Below, in pieces: positions 1 to 7,809 of a stretch of DNA of 13,095 nt. Source of the DNA: Chloroflexota bacterium (GTDB taxonomy: Bacteria; Chloroflexota; Anaerolineae; B4-G1). Under the pieces are notes generated by a model. The model was given only the letters and a program-made list of their open reading frames with translations. It searched no databases and had not been told where the DNA came from. The first letter of the stretch is position 1. The number at the start of each line of letters is the position of its first letter. Location: positions 1-13,095 of the forward strand of contig DSAR01000319.1 in the NCBI GenBank assembly GCA_011046405.1, written 5' to 3'. The position numbers were made by a program, and so were the translations under genes.

Positions 1-9
1 CACAAATCA

Positions 10-76
10 GCCACGAATTTCACGAATTAACACGAAGAAAAGAAGATAAATTCGTAAAATTCGTGCAATTCGTGGC
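10..76. repeat. CACGAATT-type imperfect inverted repeat (large hairpin)
   Basis: The left arm (10-36) and right arm (51-76) are reverse complements over about 26 bp, with one mismatch and a small bulge, around a 14-nt A-rich loop (37-50). Each arm is itself built from units of about 10 bp: CACGAATT on the left and its complement AATTCGTG on the right. The right arm is followed by only six A residues, and no U-run follows the stem in either reading direction, so it is not a canonical intrinsic terminator. It lies about 75 bp before pgk. It is most likely an intergenic palindromic repeat of the kind scattered in many environmental genomes, and could affect messenger stability or upstream gene ends. 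The pairing is seen directly; the role is inferred. Confidence 0.75.
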
Positions 77-151
77 AAAAAAGCACCGGGCTATCTGCAC
101 TCCCCCAACTTGTAGATACGCCCCTGGTCAACAGCGCAATAAGGAGAACCT

Positions 152-1327
152 ATGAATAAAAAGACTGTGCGTGACGTAGACGTTCAAGGAAAACGCGTAC
201 TGATGCGCGTGGATTTCAACGTTCCTCTCAAAGATGGAAACGTCACCGACGACAACCGCATTCAAGCGGCGCTGCCTAGCATCAACTATCTTCTTGAGCA
301 AGGCGCCGCCCTGATTCTATGCTCACATCTCGGACGCCCCAAGGGCAAGGTCGTATCCGAACTCAAGATGGATCCGGTGGCAGAACGTCTCTCGGAATAC
401 ATCAAGCGTCCGGTGAAGAAGATGGACGACTGCGTCGGACCGGAAGTAGAAACAGCCGTCCAGGCGATGAAACCGGGCGACGTGATTTTATTGGAAAACA
501 CCCGCTTCCATCCAGAGGAAAAAGCCAATGACCCCGAATTCGCCCAAAAGATGGCCTCGTTGGCCGAGTTGTACGTCAACGATGCTTTCGGCGCCGCTCA
601 CCGGGCCCACGCATCGAACGTCGGCGTGGCCGAGTATCTTCCCACCGTGGCCGGTCTCCTGATGGAAAAGGAGCTCAAGTTCCTGGGCCAGGTCGTGCAG
701 AATCCAGAACGCCCTTACGTCGCCATCCTGGGCGGCGCGAAGATATCCGATAAGATCGGCGTCATCGAAAGTCTGCTGGAACAATGTGATCGCTTGCTCA
801 TCGGCGGCGGTATGGCCAACACCTTCTTCAAGGCGATGGGGTTCGAGACCGGCGACAGCCTGGTAGAAGAGGACGCCGTCCCCACCGCCAGGTCACTGCT
901 CGAGGATTTTGGTGGGCGCCTCGTCCTGCCGGTGGACGTCGTCATCGCCGATGCCTTCGACAACGACGCCAATGCCAAAGTCGTCGCCCCCAACGAGGTC
1001 AACGCCGGTTGGCGCATCCTTGACGTTGGACCCAAGACCATCGACACCTTCGAGTCGGCGCTTGGTGCCGCAAAAACCGTCGTCTGGAACGGCCCCCTGG
1101 GCGTGTTCGAAATGCCCAACTTTGCTAAAGGCACCTTTGCCATAGCGGAACGCCTGGCCAACAAGGACGCCCTGACCGTCATCGGCGGCGGCGACTCGGC
1201 CGCCGCGGTCCGACAGGCCAACCTGGCAAACCAGATGTCCCACGTCTCCACAGGCGGCGGCGCCAGCCTCGAGTTCCTGGAAGGGAAAACGCTACCCGGC
1301 ATCGCCGTCATCGACGATGCGGATTAA
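152..1327 (+). CDS. pgk: Phosphoglycerate kinase
   Basis: This cytosolic enzyme transfers phosphate between 1,3-bisphosphoglycerate and ADP in glycolysis, and runs in reverse in gluconeogenesis. The 391-residue protein has the usual bacterial length and every family hallmark: RVDFNVP at 19-25 and HLGRPKG at 59-65 (3-phosphoglycerate site), ENTRFHPEE near 115-123, GGAKISDK near 194-201, NGPLGVFE near 313-320 (nucleotide side), and the C-terminal GGGDSA and STGGGAS loops (346-350 and 366-372). The ATG is preceded by AAGGAG (141-146) with a 5-nt spacer. The stop codon overlaps the ribosome binding site of tpiA, so the two are co-transcribed and probably translationally coupled. No sign of damage or transfer. 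Assignment is secure. Confidence 0.98.
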   Translation: MNKKTVRDVDVQGKRVLMRVDFNVPLKDGNVTDDNRIQAALPSINYLLEQGAALILCSHLGRPKGKVVSELKMDPVAERLSEYIKRPVKKMDDCVGPEVETAVQAMKPGDVILLENTRFHPEEKANDPEFAQKMASLAELYVNDAFGAAHRAHASNVGVAEYLPTVAGLLMEKELKFLGQVVQNPERPYVAILGGAKISDKIGVIESLLEQCDRLLIGGGMANTFFKAMGFETGDSLVEEDAVPTARSLLEDFGGRLVLPVDVVIADAFDNDANAKVVAPNEVNAGWRILDVGPKTIDTFESALGAAKTVVWNGPLGVFEMPNFAKGTFAIAERLANKDALTVIGGGDSAAAVRQANLANQMSHVSTGGGASLEFLEGKTLPGIAVIDDAD

Positions 1328-1331
1328 GGAG
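1326..1331 (+). promoter_or_regulatory. tpiA ribosome binding site (decides the start)
   Basis: AAGGAG begins inside the pgk stop codon. Three in-frame starts follow (GTG 1331, ATG 1334, ATG 1337). GTG 1331 overlaps the site and ATG 1334 is only 2 nt away, while ATG 1337 has a normal 5-nt spacer and gives the MRKPFIAGNWKM start usual in the family. Confidence 0.7.
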
Positions 1332-1336
1332 TGATG

Positions 1337-2101
1337 ATGCGCAAACCATTTATCGCCGGCAACTGGAAAATGCACAAAACGGTCGAGGAGTCGACGGCGC
1401 TGGTCAAGGCATTCAGAGAGGCACTGGGCGATTTCAGCGGATGTGACGTGGCCGTCTGCCCGGCCTTCCCGGCCCTGGCCGCCGTGCGCGGGGCCCTGAC
1501 GGATTCCGCCATTGGCCTGGGCGCCCAGAATATGCATTGGGAGACGCAAGGGGCCTTCACCGGCGAGGTCAGCCCCCTGATGCTGCAGGGGCTGTGCGAT
1601 TACGTCATCATCGGGCACTCGGAGCGGCGCACACTTTTCGGCGAGACCGACGATATGGTCAACCAGAAGCTGCACGCCGCCTTCGACTACGGCTTGAAGC
1701 CTATCCTATGCGTGGGTGAGAACCTGGAACAGAACAAGGCCGGCGAGACGGAGGCCTTCGTCGGGGGGCAGGTGCGCGCCGCCCTCAAAGGGATCACGGC
1801 CGAGCAGGCGCGGCAGATCACCATCGCCTACGAGCCTATCTGGGCCATCGGCACCGGCGTGCCGGCCACCGGCGAGGACGCCAATCGGATCATCGGTCAG
1901 ACCGTGCGGGGGACGTTGGCCAATTTGTACGACGACGACCTCGCCCAGACCGTGCGCGTCCAGTACGGGGGCAGCGTCAAACCGGACAATGCGGCCGAAT
2001 TTATGTCGCAACCGGAGATCGACGGGGCGTTGGTGGGCGGCGCCAGCCTGAAAGCGTCGGACTTCGCCGCGATCGTGAAGGCGACCCTGGAAAACAGGTA
2101 A
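1337..2101 (+). CDS. tpiA: Triosephosphate isomerase
   Basis: This enzyme interconverts dihydroxyacetone phosphate and glyceraldehyde 3-phosphate in the cytosol. The 254-residue protein is a standard single-domain TIM barrel. Catalytic residues are visible in their normal contexts: N9 and K11 in GNWKM, H94 in IIGHSERR, and E166 in AYEPIWAIGTG, which includes the mobile loop 6. The phosphate-binding YGGSV (210-214) and ALVGGASL (231-238) are also present. The start was chosen at the third in-frame start codon because it has the correct spacing to AAGGAG. The gene follows pgk by 9 nt, a common bacterial arrangement. Nothing is odd in it. Confidence 0.98.
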   Translation: MRKPFIAGNWKMHKTVEESTALVKAFREALGDFSGCDVAVCPAFPALAAVRGALTDSAIGLGAQNMHWETQGAFTGEVSPLMLQGLCDYVIIGHSERRTLFGETDDMVNQKLHAAFDYGLKPILCVGENLEQNKAGETEAFVGGQVRAALKGITAEQARQITIAYEPIWAIGTGVPATGEDANRIIGQTVRGTLANLYDDDLAQTVRVQYGGSVKPDNAAEFMSQPEIDGALVGGASLKASDFAAIVKATLENR

Positions 2102-2200
2102 GCGCCGGGCGCATACAAAACTTGGGGGAGCATCACAAAATCCGTGTTCTTTTCTCTACCTCATACCGTCACCGGCCATGGTTCAAAGGGGCCATACGTG

Positions 2201-2953
2201 ATGAATTGGTGGACGCTATTTTGGTTGGCCATAACGTTAGCCGCGCTCTTGCTGCTCGAGCGTTGGATCCACCGTCACCTGCAAGGCGTGATGCTTTTGC
2301 TCACGGGCGATTCGGAGATCGCCGTCGTCCTCTATGCCCTGCCCCTGTTACCCGGTATCCTCCTCCACGAGATGAGCCACGCGCTGACGGCTCTCCTGCT
2401 AGGGGTGCGGGTCGGTGGTATTTCCATTCGCCCCAAGCGGGCTGGACAGCGTGTCCAACTCGGTTTCGTTCCCATTGAGAAAACGGACGCCGTGCGGGCC
2501 AGCCTGATCGGGCTGGCCCCCCTTCTCACGGGAAGCGCCGTCATTCTCTTGATTGGATACCAGGTCTTCGGCGTACAACAACTTGAGACCGCCTTCGCCA
2601 CCGGAAATTTGGCCAACGCGATAACCAGCATCTTGAACGCCCTGAAAGCCCGTGACGCCTGGATTTGGGCTTATCTGATCTTTGCCGTGGGGAATACGAT
2701 GCTCCCCAGCCGATCCGATCGCCAGCCCTGGCGACCGGTCTTGATTTTCCTCTTCGCCCTGGGGCTGCTCATCTGGATAGCCGGACTCGGCCCCACGATT
2801 ATAGACAGCCTGCAGATTCCCCTCACCGCCGCCCTGCGGTGGTTGACGACGGTGTGCACCATCATCATCGCCATCGACGTCGTCTTTTTTCTCATCATCG
2901 CCCTGACGGAGAAACTACTGGAACGCGCCAAGGGGATGCAAGTCGAATACTAA
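2201..2953 (+). CDS. HExxH multi-pass membrane protein, M50 (site-2 protease)-like
   Basis: The 250-residue protein is strongly hydrophobic with about six likely membrane helices (near 4-20, 42-66, 103-124, 154-168, 179-198, 216-236). The second helix contains LLHEMSHAL, an HExxH zinc motif (H56, E57, H60) inside the membrane, as in M50 intramembrane metalloproteases. A later NTMLPSRSD (165-173) resembles the second M50 signature (N...LP...D), where an Asp is the third zinc ligand. This supports a membrane-embedded metalloprotease-like fold, but the substrate is unknown and a non-proteolytic homologue is possible. The ATG at 2201 has AGGGG (2187-2191) at 9 nt; a GTG start at 2144 would put a polar stretch before the first helix and lacks a site as good. 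It lies 99 nt after tpiA on the same strand and may be cotranscribed, although it is functionally unrelated. Confidence 0.7.
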   Translation: MNWWTLFWLAITLAALLLLERWIHRHLQGVMLLLTGDSEIAVVLYALPLLPGILLHEMSHALTALLLGVRVGGISIRPKRAGQRVQLGFVPIEKTDAVRASLIGLAPLLTGSAVILLIGYQVFGVQQLETAFATGNLANAITSILNALKARDAWIWAYLIFAVGNTMLPSRSDRQPWRPVLIFLFALGLLIWIAGLGPTIIDSLQIPLTAALRWLTTVCTIIIAIDVVFFLIIALTEKLLERAKGMQVEY

Positions 2954-3001
2954 CGTCCGCCCCGCACACGTATGTTGAGCTGTGACAAAATCAAGAACAT
3001 A

Positions 3002-3035
3002 AAACGCCCGATCTACCTATGCAGATCGGGCGTTT
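3002..3035. terminator. Perfect 13-bp hairpin between convergent genes (likely bidirectional terminator)
   Basis: AAACGCCCGATCT (3002-3014) pairs perfectly with AGATCGGGCGTTT (3023-3035) around an 8-nt loop. It lies 48 nt after the stop of the membrane protein and 29 nt after the stop of the minus-strand korBC gene. Read on the minus strand, the stem runs into TTTTATGTT; on the plus strand it ends in only three T residues. A terminator role fits the convergent position, more clearly for the minus-strand operon. Confidence 0.75.
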
Positions 3036-3058
3036 CACGTCTTCCAATTAGACGTGAA
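3034..3058. terminator. Second short hairpin abutting the first
   Basis: TTCACGTC (3034-3041) pairs perfectly with GACGTGAA (3051-3058) around a 9-nt loop. It shares two bases with the first hairpin and ends 6 nt from the stop codon of korBC. It has no U-run of its own, so it may back up the first terminator or stabilise the 3' end of the transcript. The role is inferred. Confidence 0.4.
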
Positions 3059-3064
3059 TCGGTT

Positions 3065-4705
3065 TTATGCCGATGCTTCCCCATCCTCCAAACTGACTGC
3101 GTAATCGAACCCCCTGCGAAAGGCTTTCATATTCAACGCTTCTGTACCCTTCGGCACGCTATCCATGACGGCTTGCTCCATCGCCTCGCTAGAAAGCTCC
3201 TCCGTCAAAGCGGTCAAGGCGCCCAACATCACGATATTGGCCACGACCCGCCGGCCCAGTTCGTCTTCGGCGATGCGTGTAGCCGGAATCGATACAGCGC
3301 GTTGAGCAGCGTTCTCGTCCAGGTCGACCAGGTCAGCATCGATCAATAACAGACCTCCGTCCACCAGTTCATCGTGATACTTGGTATAGGCCGCCTGAGA
3401 CATCATCACCATTAAACTGGGCCGAGTCACGTGGGGATACAGAATCATTCCATCGGAGATAACCACAGCGCTACTGCAGGCTCCGCCCCTGGCCTCCGGG
3501 CCATAGGAACGGGTCAACGTGACCTGCCGGTCGCTATAAATTGCCACAGCACGCCCGACAATTTTTCCCGACAGAATGATTCCCTGACCGCCGAAGCCCC
3601 CCAGGCGTATTTCAACCTGTTCGACATCATCACGCGCGTCACGCACCTCGAGCGGGGTCTTGTACGTGAGGGCGTTTTCCACGCTGGCCTGCTCTGGGGA
3701 AGCCAACTCCACCGAAGGCCGGTATTGCGTCTGAACCGTCTCGCTGTACAACTCGCGCACCCGATCCTGGAAGGTGGGGTGATCCACCTCCACGAACTCG
3801 CCGCAAACGATCTCTCCGCCAAAGCCAATATCCACCTCCCAGGGCTTGACCCCGTGACGGATGACCGCGTTCTCGTGATAATAGGCCATCAAGTCGCTGC
3901 CATATACACGGCGATTGGCGCGTCCATAGGCGGTCGGGCAGGGAGAGATCGCCTCGACCACGCTAAAGCCAGGCCGCCGGAGCGCCTTGTAGATCGACTG
4001 CTCCAGGCGTCGGGCGTGGAGCACCGTCCAGCGGGCCACGTAAGTAGCGCCGGAAGCGGCCGCCAGGTTAGGGATGTTGAATGGATGCTCCAGATTGCCC
4101 CAGGGGGCCGTGCTGGCCCGCGCCTTGGTCGGCGTCGTCGGCCCCACCTGCCCGCCCGTCATCCCGTAGATAAAGTTATTGACGCAGATCACGGTGATGT
4201 CCATATTGCGTCGGGCCGCGTGGATGAAGTGATTACCCCCAATGGCGATGAGATCGCCATCGCCGGAGAAAACGACGACTTTCAAGCCCTCATTCGCCAA
4301 CTTAAGCCCTGTCGCGAAGGGAAGCGCCCGCCCGTGGGTCGTGTGAAAGCCATCCAAACGCATATAACCGGCCACCCGCCCCGTACATCCAATGCCGGAG
4401 ACGATCGACACTTTATCCAGATCGAGTCCGGAGCGCATCAACGCGCTGGTGAAACAACTCAAGGCGGTCCCCAACCCACAACCCGGACACCAGATGTGCG
4501 GCAAGCGCTCGGTGCGCAACAAATGATCCATCGGGTGCTGTTCGATCTCCTCCAACGTCGGCCCATCCACTTGAGCGTCCGTCACCCGCTCGGTTTCCAT
4601 CATATATTTGCGGATTTGTTGCTCCATATCCGCATTCTCGTCAGCCTCTAGCATCGGATAATCTTCCCCGTAAATCTCTATCGGTCGTTCGCTATCTACA
4701 GTCAC
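3065..4705 (-). CDS. korB-korC: 2-oxoacid (probably 2-oxoglutarate):ferredoxin oxidoreductase, fused beta and gamma subunits
   Basis: This 546-residue protein joins two subunits that are normally separate. Residues about 68-335 are the thiamine-pyrophosphate beta subunit, with WCPGCG (72-77), GDGDLIAIGGNHF (148-160) for the Mg-diphosphate site, and NNFIYGMTGGQ (176-186). After a linker of about 25 residues, 364-546 is the gamma subunit, with the GGFGGQGI signature (369-376) and RSYGPEARGG (399-408). The first 65 residues are an acidic extension not usual for KorB. The GTG start at 4705 overlaps the korA stop (GTGA) and has GAGGTGG at 4 nt, which supports the long form; internal ATG codons remain possible. 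The complex reductively carboxylates succinyl-CoA to 2-oxoglutarate, or does the reverse, with ferredoxin. It is the last gene of the minus-strand run. Substrate choice is inferred from closest motif resemblance and the fumarase neighbours; other 2-oxoacids are possible. Confidence 0.88.
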   Translation of the reverse strand: MTVDSERPIEIYGEDYPMLEADENADMEQQIRKYMMETERVTDAQVDGPTLEEIEQHPMDHLLRTERLPHIWCPGCGLGTALSCFTSALMRSGLDLDKVSIVSGIGCTGRVAGYMRLDGFHTTHGRALPFATGLKLANEGLKVVVFSGDGDLIAIGGNHFIHAARRNMDITVICVNNFIYGMTGGQVGPTTPTKARASTAPWGNLEHPFNIPNLAAASGATYVARWTVLHARRLEQSIYKALRRPGFSVVEAISPCPTAYGRANRRVYGSDLMAYYHENAVIRHGVKPWEVDIGFGGEIVCGEFVEVDHPTFQDRVRELYSETVQTQYRPSVELASPEQASVENALTYKTPLEVRDARDDVEQVEIRLGGFGGQGIILSGKIVGRAVAIYSDRQVTLTRSYGPEARGGACSSAVVISDGMILYPHVTRPSLMVMMSQAAYTKYHDELVDGGLLLIDADLVDLDENAAQRAVSIPATRIAEDELGRRVVANIVMLGALTALTEELSSEAMEQAVMDSVPKGTEALNMKAFRRGFDYAVSLEDGEASA

Positions 4706-5862
4706 TTCGCCACCTCGCGAATCGCATCTAAGATCACGTCCGGCTTGTGGATGTCTCCGCCGGGATGGGGCACCGATAACACCCGCGCTCGCCCCGCCAC
4801 ACATCGCTCCACCTCCAGCACGATCTGCCCCATATTGATCTCCGGCACCACAAACGCCTTGACCTCTCTGGATAATTGGCGTATGCGCTTCTCGGCGAAA
4901 GGCCAGACGGTCACGAGTTTGAGCATTCCGACGCGCAAGCCCTCTTTCCGGGCCGTCTCGACGGCCAAGCGAGTGGGACGGGCCGAAATACCATAGGCGA
5001 CAAGCAGCACATCTGCATCCTCAACGCCATCTTCCTCGATATCGATGATGTCATCCGCGTTATCGAGAATTTTGCCGATCAATCGGGGGATCAACTTCTC
5101 TTGCTGAGCCGCCGTCACCACTGGGTAGCCGCGCTCATCGTGCGTCAAGCCGGTCATATGGATCCGGTAACCAGAGCCAGCTACGGGAAACGGGGGCACG
5201 CCATCCGCTTCAGGGGCATAATGCAGGAACTCGTGCCCTCTGCGAGGTGGCTCTTTCGGTTTACGCCAGGGATAGATGGGGATCTCCTCCTGCGGCGGGA
5301 TCACGACCCGTTCGAACATGTGCCCAACCTCTTCGTCAGCCATGATAAAAACGGGTGTGCGGTATTTTTCGGCCAAATTGAAGGCACGGATCGTCAAATC
5401 GAAAGCCTCCTGGGGTGAAGCCGGCGCCAGCGCGATGATCTCGTAATCGCCGTGTGAGCCCCACCGCGCCTGCATCATATCGGACTGGCTGGTCGCGGTC
5501 GGTAGACCGGTGGAGGGCCCGCCCCGCTGGACATTCACCACGACGCAGGGGGTCTCCGTCATCACCGCCAGACCAATGTTCTCCAACATCAGGCTGACGC
5601 CGGGCCCCGAGGTAGCGGTCATCGATCGCGCACCTCCCCAGGCCGCACCCACGATCGAGTTCATCGACGCCAGTTCATCCTCCATCTGGATAAAAACCCC
5701 TCCCACCAACGGCAAGCGCGCAGCCATCCGCTCGGCAATCTCGCTCGCCGGTGTAATGGGATATGCGCCAAAAAAACGACACCCGGCGCAGATCGCGCCT
5801 TCGGCAATGGCTGTATCCCCATCCAAGAAAAACTTACCCTCCAACATCGCAGATCCACTCAC
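4702..5862 (-). CDS. korA: 2-oxoacid (probably 2-oxoglutarate):ferredoxin oxidoreductase, alpha subunit
   Basis: The 386-residue protein is the alpha subunit, carrying the pyrimidine-binding and transketolase C-terminal-like domains. The hallmark YPITPASE is at 34-41, followed by an acidic EDELASM (61-67), SGPGVSLM (85-92) and the TGLPTATSQSDMMQARWGSHG segment (118-138) typical of KorA/VorB-type subunits. The C-terminal third (about 283-386) is the swap domain. GTG at 5862 was chosen because it overlaps the korD stop as GTGA and follows GGAGG, the same arrangement as the next junction; ATG at 5847 would shorten it by five residues. Together with KorD and the KorB-KorC fusion it completes a four-subunit enzyme. 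Length is normal for the family. The 2-oxoglutarate assignment is likely but not proven by sequence alone. Confidence 0.9.
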   Translation of the reverse strand: MSGSAMLEGKFFLDGDTAIAEGAICAGCRFFGAYPITPASEIAERMAARLPLVGGVFIQMEDELASMNSIVGAAWGGARSMTATSGPGVSLMLENIGLAVMTETPCVVVNVQRGGPSTGLPTATSQSDMMQARWGSHGDYEIIALAPASPQEAFDLTIRAFNLAEKYRTPVFIMADEEVGHMFERVVIPPQEEIPIYPWRKPKEPPRRGHEFLHYAPEADGVPPFPVAGSGYRIHMTGLTHDERGYPVVTAAQQEKLIPRLIGKILDNADDIIDIEEDGVEDADVLLVAYGISARPTRLAVETARKEGLRVGMLKLVTVWPFAEKRIRQLSREVKAFVVPEINMGQIVLEVERCVAGRARVLSVPHPGGDIHKPDVILDAIREVAK

Positions 5863-6137
5863 GCTGCTCCACCTCCCTCTTCTTCTAGCTCCTTGACGTA
5901 CATACAAAACTCTGGACACAACAATTCACACAATCGGCAGGTCACGCACTGTTCCGGTCGAATAACGTCGGGAAGGTGATAGCCTTTTTCATTCGTTTCC
6001 TCAGACATCACCAACACGTCCTTTGGGCAGTAACGCACACAGAGGCCACACCCCTTGCACCGGGATGGAATGATGTGCATCTCCCCATGCGGAATAGAAA
6101 ATTTGTCGACGTCAAGGGGTATACGCCAAAGTTTCAT
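5859..6137 (-). CDS. korD: 2-oxoacid:ferredoxin oxidoreductase, delta subunit (2x[4Fe-4S] ferredoxin)
   Basis: This 92-residue ferredoxin-like subunit carries electrons from the thiamine-pyrophosphate centre to soluble ferredoxin. It shows two complete cluster motifs: C27, C30, C33, C37-P and C64, C67, C70, C74-P, both CxxCxxCxxxCP. An extra Cys is at 78, and the tail is acidic then glycine-rich. I chose ATG at 6137, preceded by AAAGG, because it gives an ordinary ferredoxin length; an in-frame upstream start at 6218 would add 27 residues of low similarity to the family and overlap the fumarase stop. The stop overlaps the korA GTG. It follows the fumarase beta gene after 77 nt, the longest gap within this half of the operon. 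Confidence 0.9.
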   Translation of the reverse strand: MKLWRIPLDVDKFSIPHGEMHIIPSRCKGCGLCVRYCPKDVLVMSEETNEKGYHLPDVIRPEQCVTCRLCELLCPEFCMYVKELEEEGGGAA

Positions 6138-6214
6138 AGCCGACCTTTCATATGATGCGGGAATTAGCCTATCTTCAAAGCGGGTCTTTCTAGACGATGT
6201 ATGATTGCTCATCA

Positions 6215-6850
6215 TCAATCAACGGAATAAGTCAAGCGCGCCAAGGCGTCCTTGGACTTCCGCTCGACCTCGCTGTGGATACTTCGGCCATGAGCGTCCA
6301 TCGTCACCACCACCGGGAAATCCTCGACGCGGATGACCCAGAATGCCTCCGGCACGCCGAATTCGTCTTTTTTGTGGACCGCGACGACCTCCTTGACAGC
6401 GTCGGCGATGAGTGAGGCCGCCCCACCCACGGCGTGGAAATAGACCGCGCCATACTCGCCACAGGCCTGCAGGGTATCAGCCCCCATGCCGCCTTTCCCA
6501 ATCACGCCCCGCAAACCGAAGTGCTCAATGACCTCGGCCTCGTAAGGCTCCTCGCGGATCGACGTCGTTGGTCCGGCGGCGACAAATTCCCACCGGCCGT
6601 CGTCTTCACGCTGTCGAACCACCGGCCCGCAGTGGTAGATCACGCTGCCCTGCAAGATCTCCCGCAGCGTTTCGTATAACGCTTGCTCACTGGCAGGCAC
6701 GTCGTCGGTGCGGACGAAATGTTCGATCATGTACTTATGCGCGGCGTCGCGTCCCGTCACGATCACGCCGGAGAGATTGACCGTGTCCCCTACACGCAGC
6801 GCGCGAATATCCTCATCAGAAATCGGTACAGTCAAATTGTAGTTAGCCAT
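6215..6850 (-). CDS. fumB-type (beta): Class I fumarate hydratase, beta subunit
   Basis: The 211-residue protein is the C-terminal (beta) half of the two-subunit, iron-sulfur class I fumarase, which hydrates fumarate to malate. Family motifs are TGRDAAHK (32-39), HCGPVV (73-78), AAGPTTSIR (91-99) and the GKGGMG loop (118-123), followed by AVGGAA (140-145). The ATG at 6850 overlaps the alpha-subunit stop by one base (TGATG), and GGAG sits 8 nt upstream inside the alpha gene, so the two subunits are translationally coupled. L-tartrate dehydratase is the main alternative in this superfamily, but the neighbouring korDABC genes favour a TCA role. Confidence 0.9.
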   Translation of the reverse strand: MANYNLTVPISDEDIRALRVGDTVNLSGVIVTGRDAAHKYMIEHFVRTDDVPASEQALYETLREILQGSVIYHCGPVVRQREDDGRWEFVAAGPTTSIREEPYEAEVIEHFGLRGVIGKGGMGADTLQACGEYGAVYFHAVGGAASLIADAVKEVVAVHKKDEFGVPEAFWVIRVEDFPVVVTMDAHGRSIHSEVERKSKDALARLTYSVD

Positions 6851-7773
6851 CACTTGTACTCCACTTCTCCAACCAGGCATGCTTGACGATTCGCATCCGT
6901 CTGCAAGATCATGCGCGCCCGCCGGCAGGCCCAGCACATGTAGGCCACGCTGACGAAGTAACAGGCGGGCAGACGATGGTAGGCGCCGACCTTCACGCCC
7001 AGAACGCTCGTCTCCCCCCCAAAGCCCATCGGTCCAATGCCCAATTCGTTGCACTCCCGCAACAACGTGTCCTCCAATTTCGCCAACTGGGGATTTGGGT
7101 TGACGTCACTCAATGGTCGGAACAATTGCTCCTTGGCGTGGACGAAACCGGTGCCCCGGTCGGCGCCGATGGCGATGCCCAACACCGCCGGCGCGCATCC
7201 CTTGCCCTGGGCCTGGTAGACCGCGTCCAGGACGACCCGCCGCACGCCTTCCAAATCCCGCCCGGCCTCCAGGGGCGAATACGGGAGCTTATACTGCACG
7301 CCGACGTTCTCGCTGCCGCCCCCCTTGAGGAGCAAATCCACGTGCACGAAATCCTCGTTCCACGCCTCAAAGTGGAACGTGGGGAACCCAACCCCCAGGT
7401 TATTGCCGCTATTTTTCCCGGTCAGGGAATCGACGGCGTTGGGCCGCAGGTAAGCGCGCCGGGTGGCCTCGGCTACCGCTTCCTCGATCTGGCTCCGTAG
7501 CGACTGCGTGCTCACGCCGGGCGGATGGTAAATGTAAAAAATCGGCACGCCGGTATCCTGGCACACCGGCGTCGAATTGGCCCGGGCCAGGGCGACGTTC
7601 TGCAAAATCGTGTCCAGGGCCCCCTCGGCTGCAGACCCCGCTGCTTCCTGGTCCCTGGCTACTTTCAGCGCCATCTCCACGTCGGCCGGTAGATCGGTCG
7701 AGGCCCGGCGGACCAGTTCGACGAACGATTCAAGCAACGGATGTGCTTGATCAGCTTGATCAACGTTTTTCAT
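6850..7773 (-). CDS. fumA-type (alpha): Class I fumarate hydratase, alpha subunit
   Basis: The 307-residue protein is the [4Fe-4S] alpha half of class I fumarase. The three expected cluster ligands are in place: C71 in CQDTG, C193 in GKGCAP and C241 in ECNELGIGPMGFGG, the last also a strong family signature. GKNSGNNLG (119-127) and the KGGGSEN segment (150-156) are substrate-site elements. ATG 7773 has AGGGGG with a 5-nt spacer. The enzyme is oxygen sensitive, in keeping with an anaerobe. It starts 36 nt after the coiled-coil gene and is probably cotranscribed with it. A C-terminal CxxC (280-283) is present; I attach no function to it. Tartrate dehydratase alpha is the main alternative. Confidence 0.92.
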   Translation of the reverse strand: MKNVDQADQAHPLLESFVELVRRASTDLPADVEMALKVARDQEAAGSAAEGALDTILQNVALARANSTPVCQDTGVPIFYIYHPPGVSTQSLRSQIEEAVAEATRRAYLRPNAVDSLTGKNSGNNLGVGFPTFHFEAWNEDFVHVDLLLKGGGSENVGVQYKLPYSPLEAGRDLEGVRRVVLDAVYQAQGKGCAPAVLGIAIGADRGTGFVHAKEQLFRPLSDVNPNPQLAKLEDTLLRECNELGIGPMGFGGETSVLGVKVGAYHRLPACYFVSVAYMCWACRRARMILQTDANRQACLVGEVEYK

Positions 7774-7809
7774 CTATGCCCCCTATGACTATCATCCTTT
7801 AACAACACC

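Noticed and set aside
10..76. Intrinsic terminator of an upstream gene
   Set aside because: Neither arm is followed by a U-run in the reading direction, and the stem is AT-rich.
2144..2200. Upstream GTG start for the membrane protein
   Set aside because: It adds 19 polar residues before the first helix without a good ribosome binding site; ATG 2201 is better placed.
3431..4651. 406-codon open frame on the plus strand
   Set aside because: It is antisense to the well-supported korBC gene, shows no recognisable motif and reads as the GC-rich mirror frame of it.
3065..4705. Pyruvate:ferredoxin oxidoreductase as the main call
   Set aside because: The alpha and beta motifs look closer to KorA/KorB-type subunits and fumarase is next door, though another 2-oxoacid as substrate cannot be excluded.
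6138..6214. Possible promoter (TTGAAG ... TCATAT) before korD
   Set aside because: The -10 match is poor and transcription would start at or inside the ribosome binding site.
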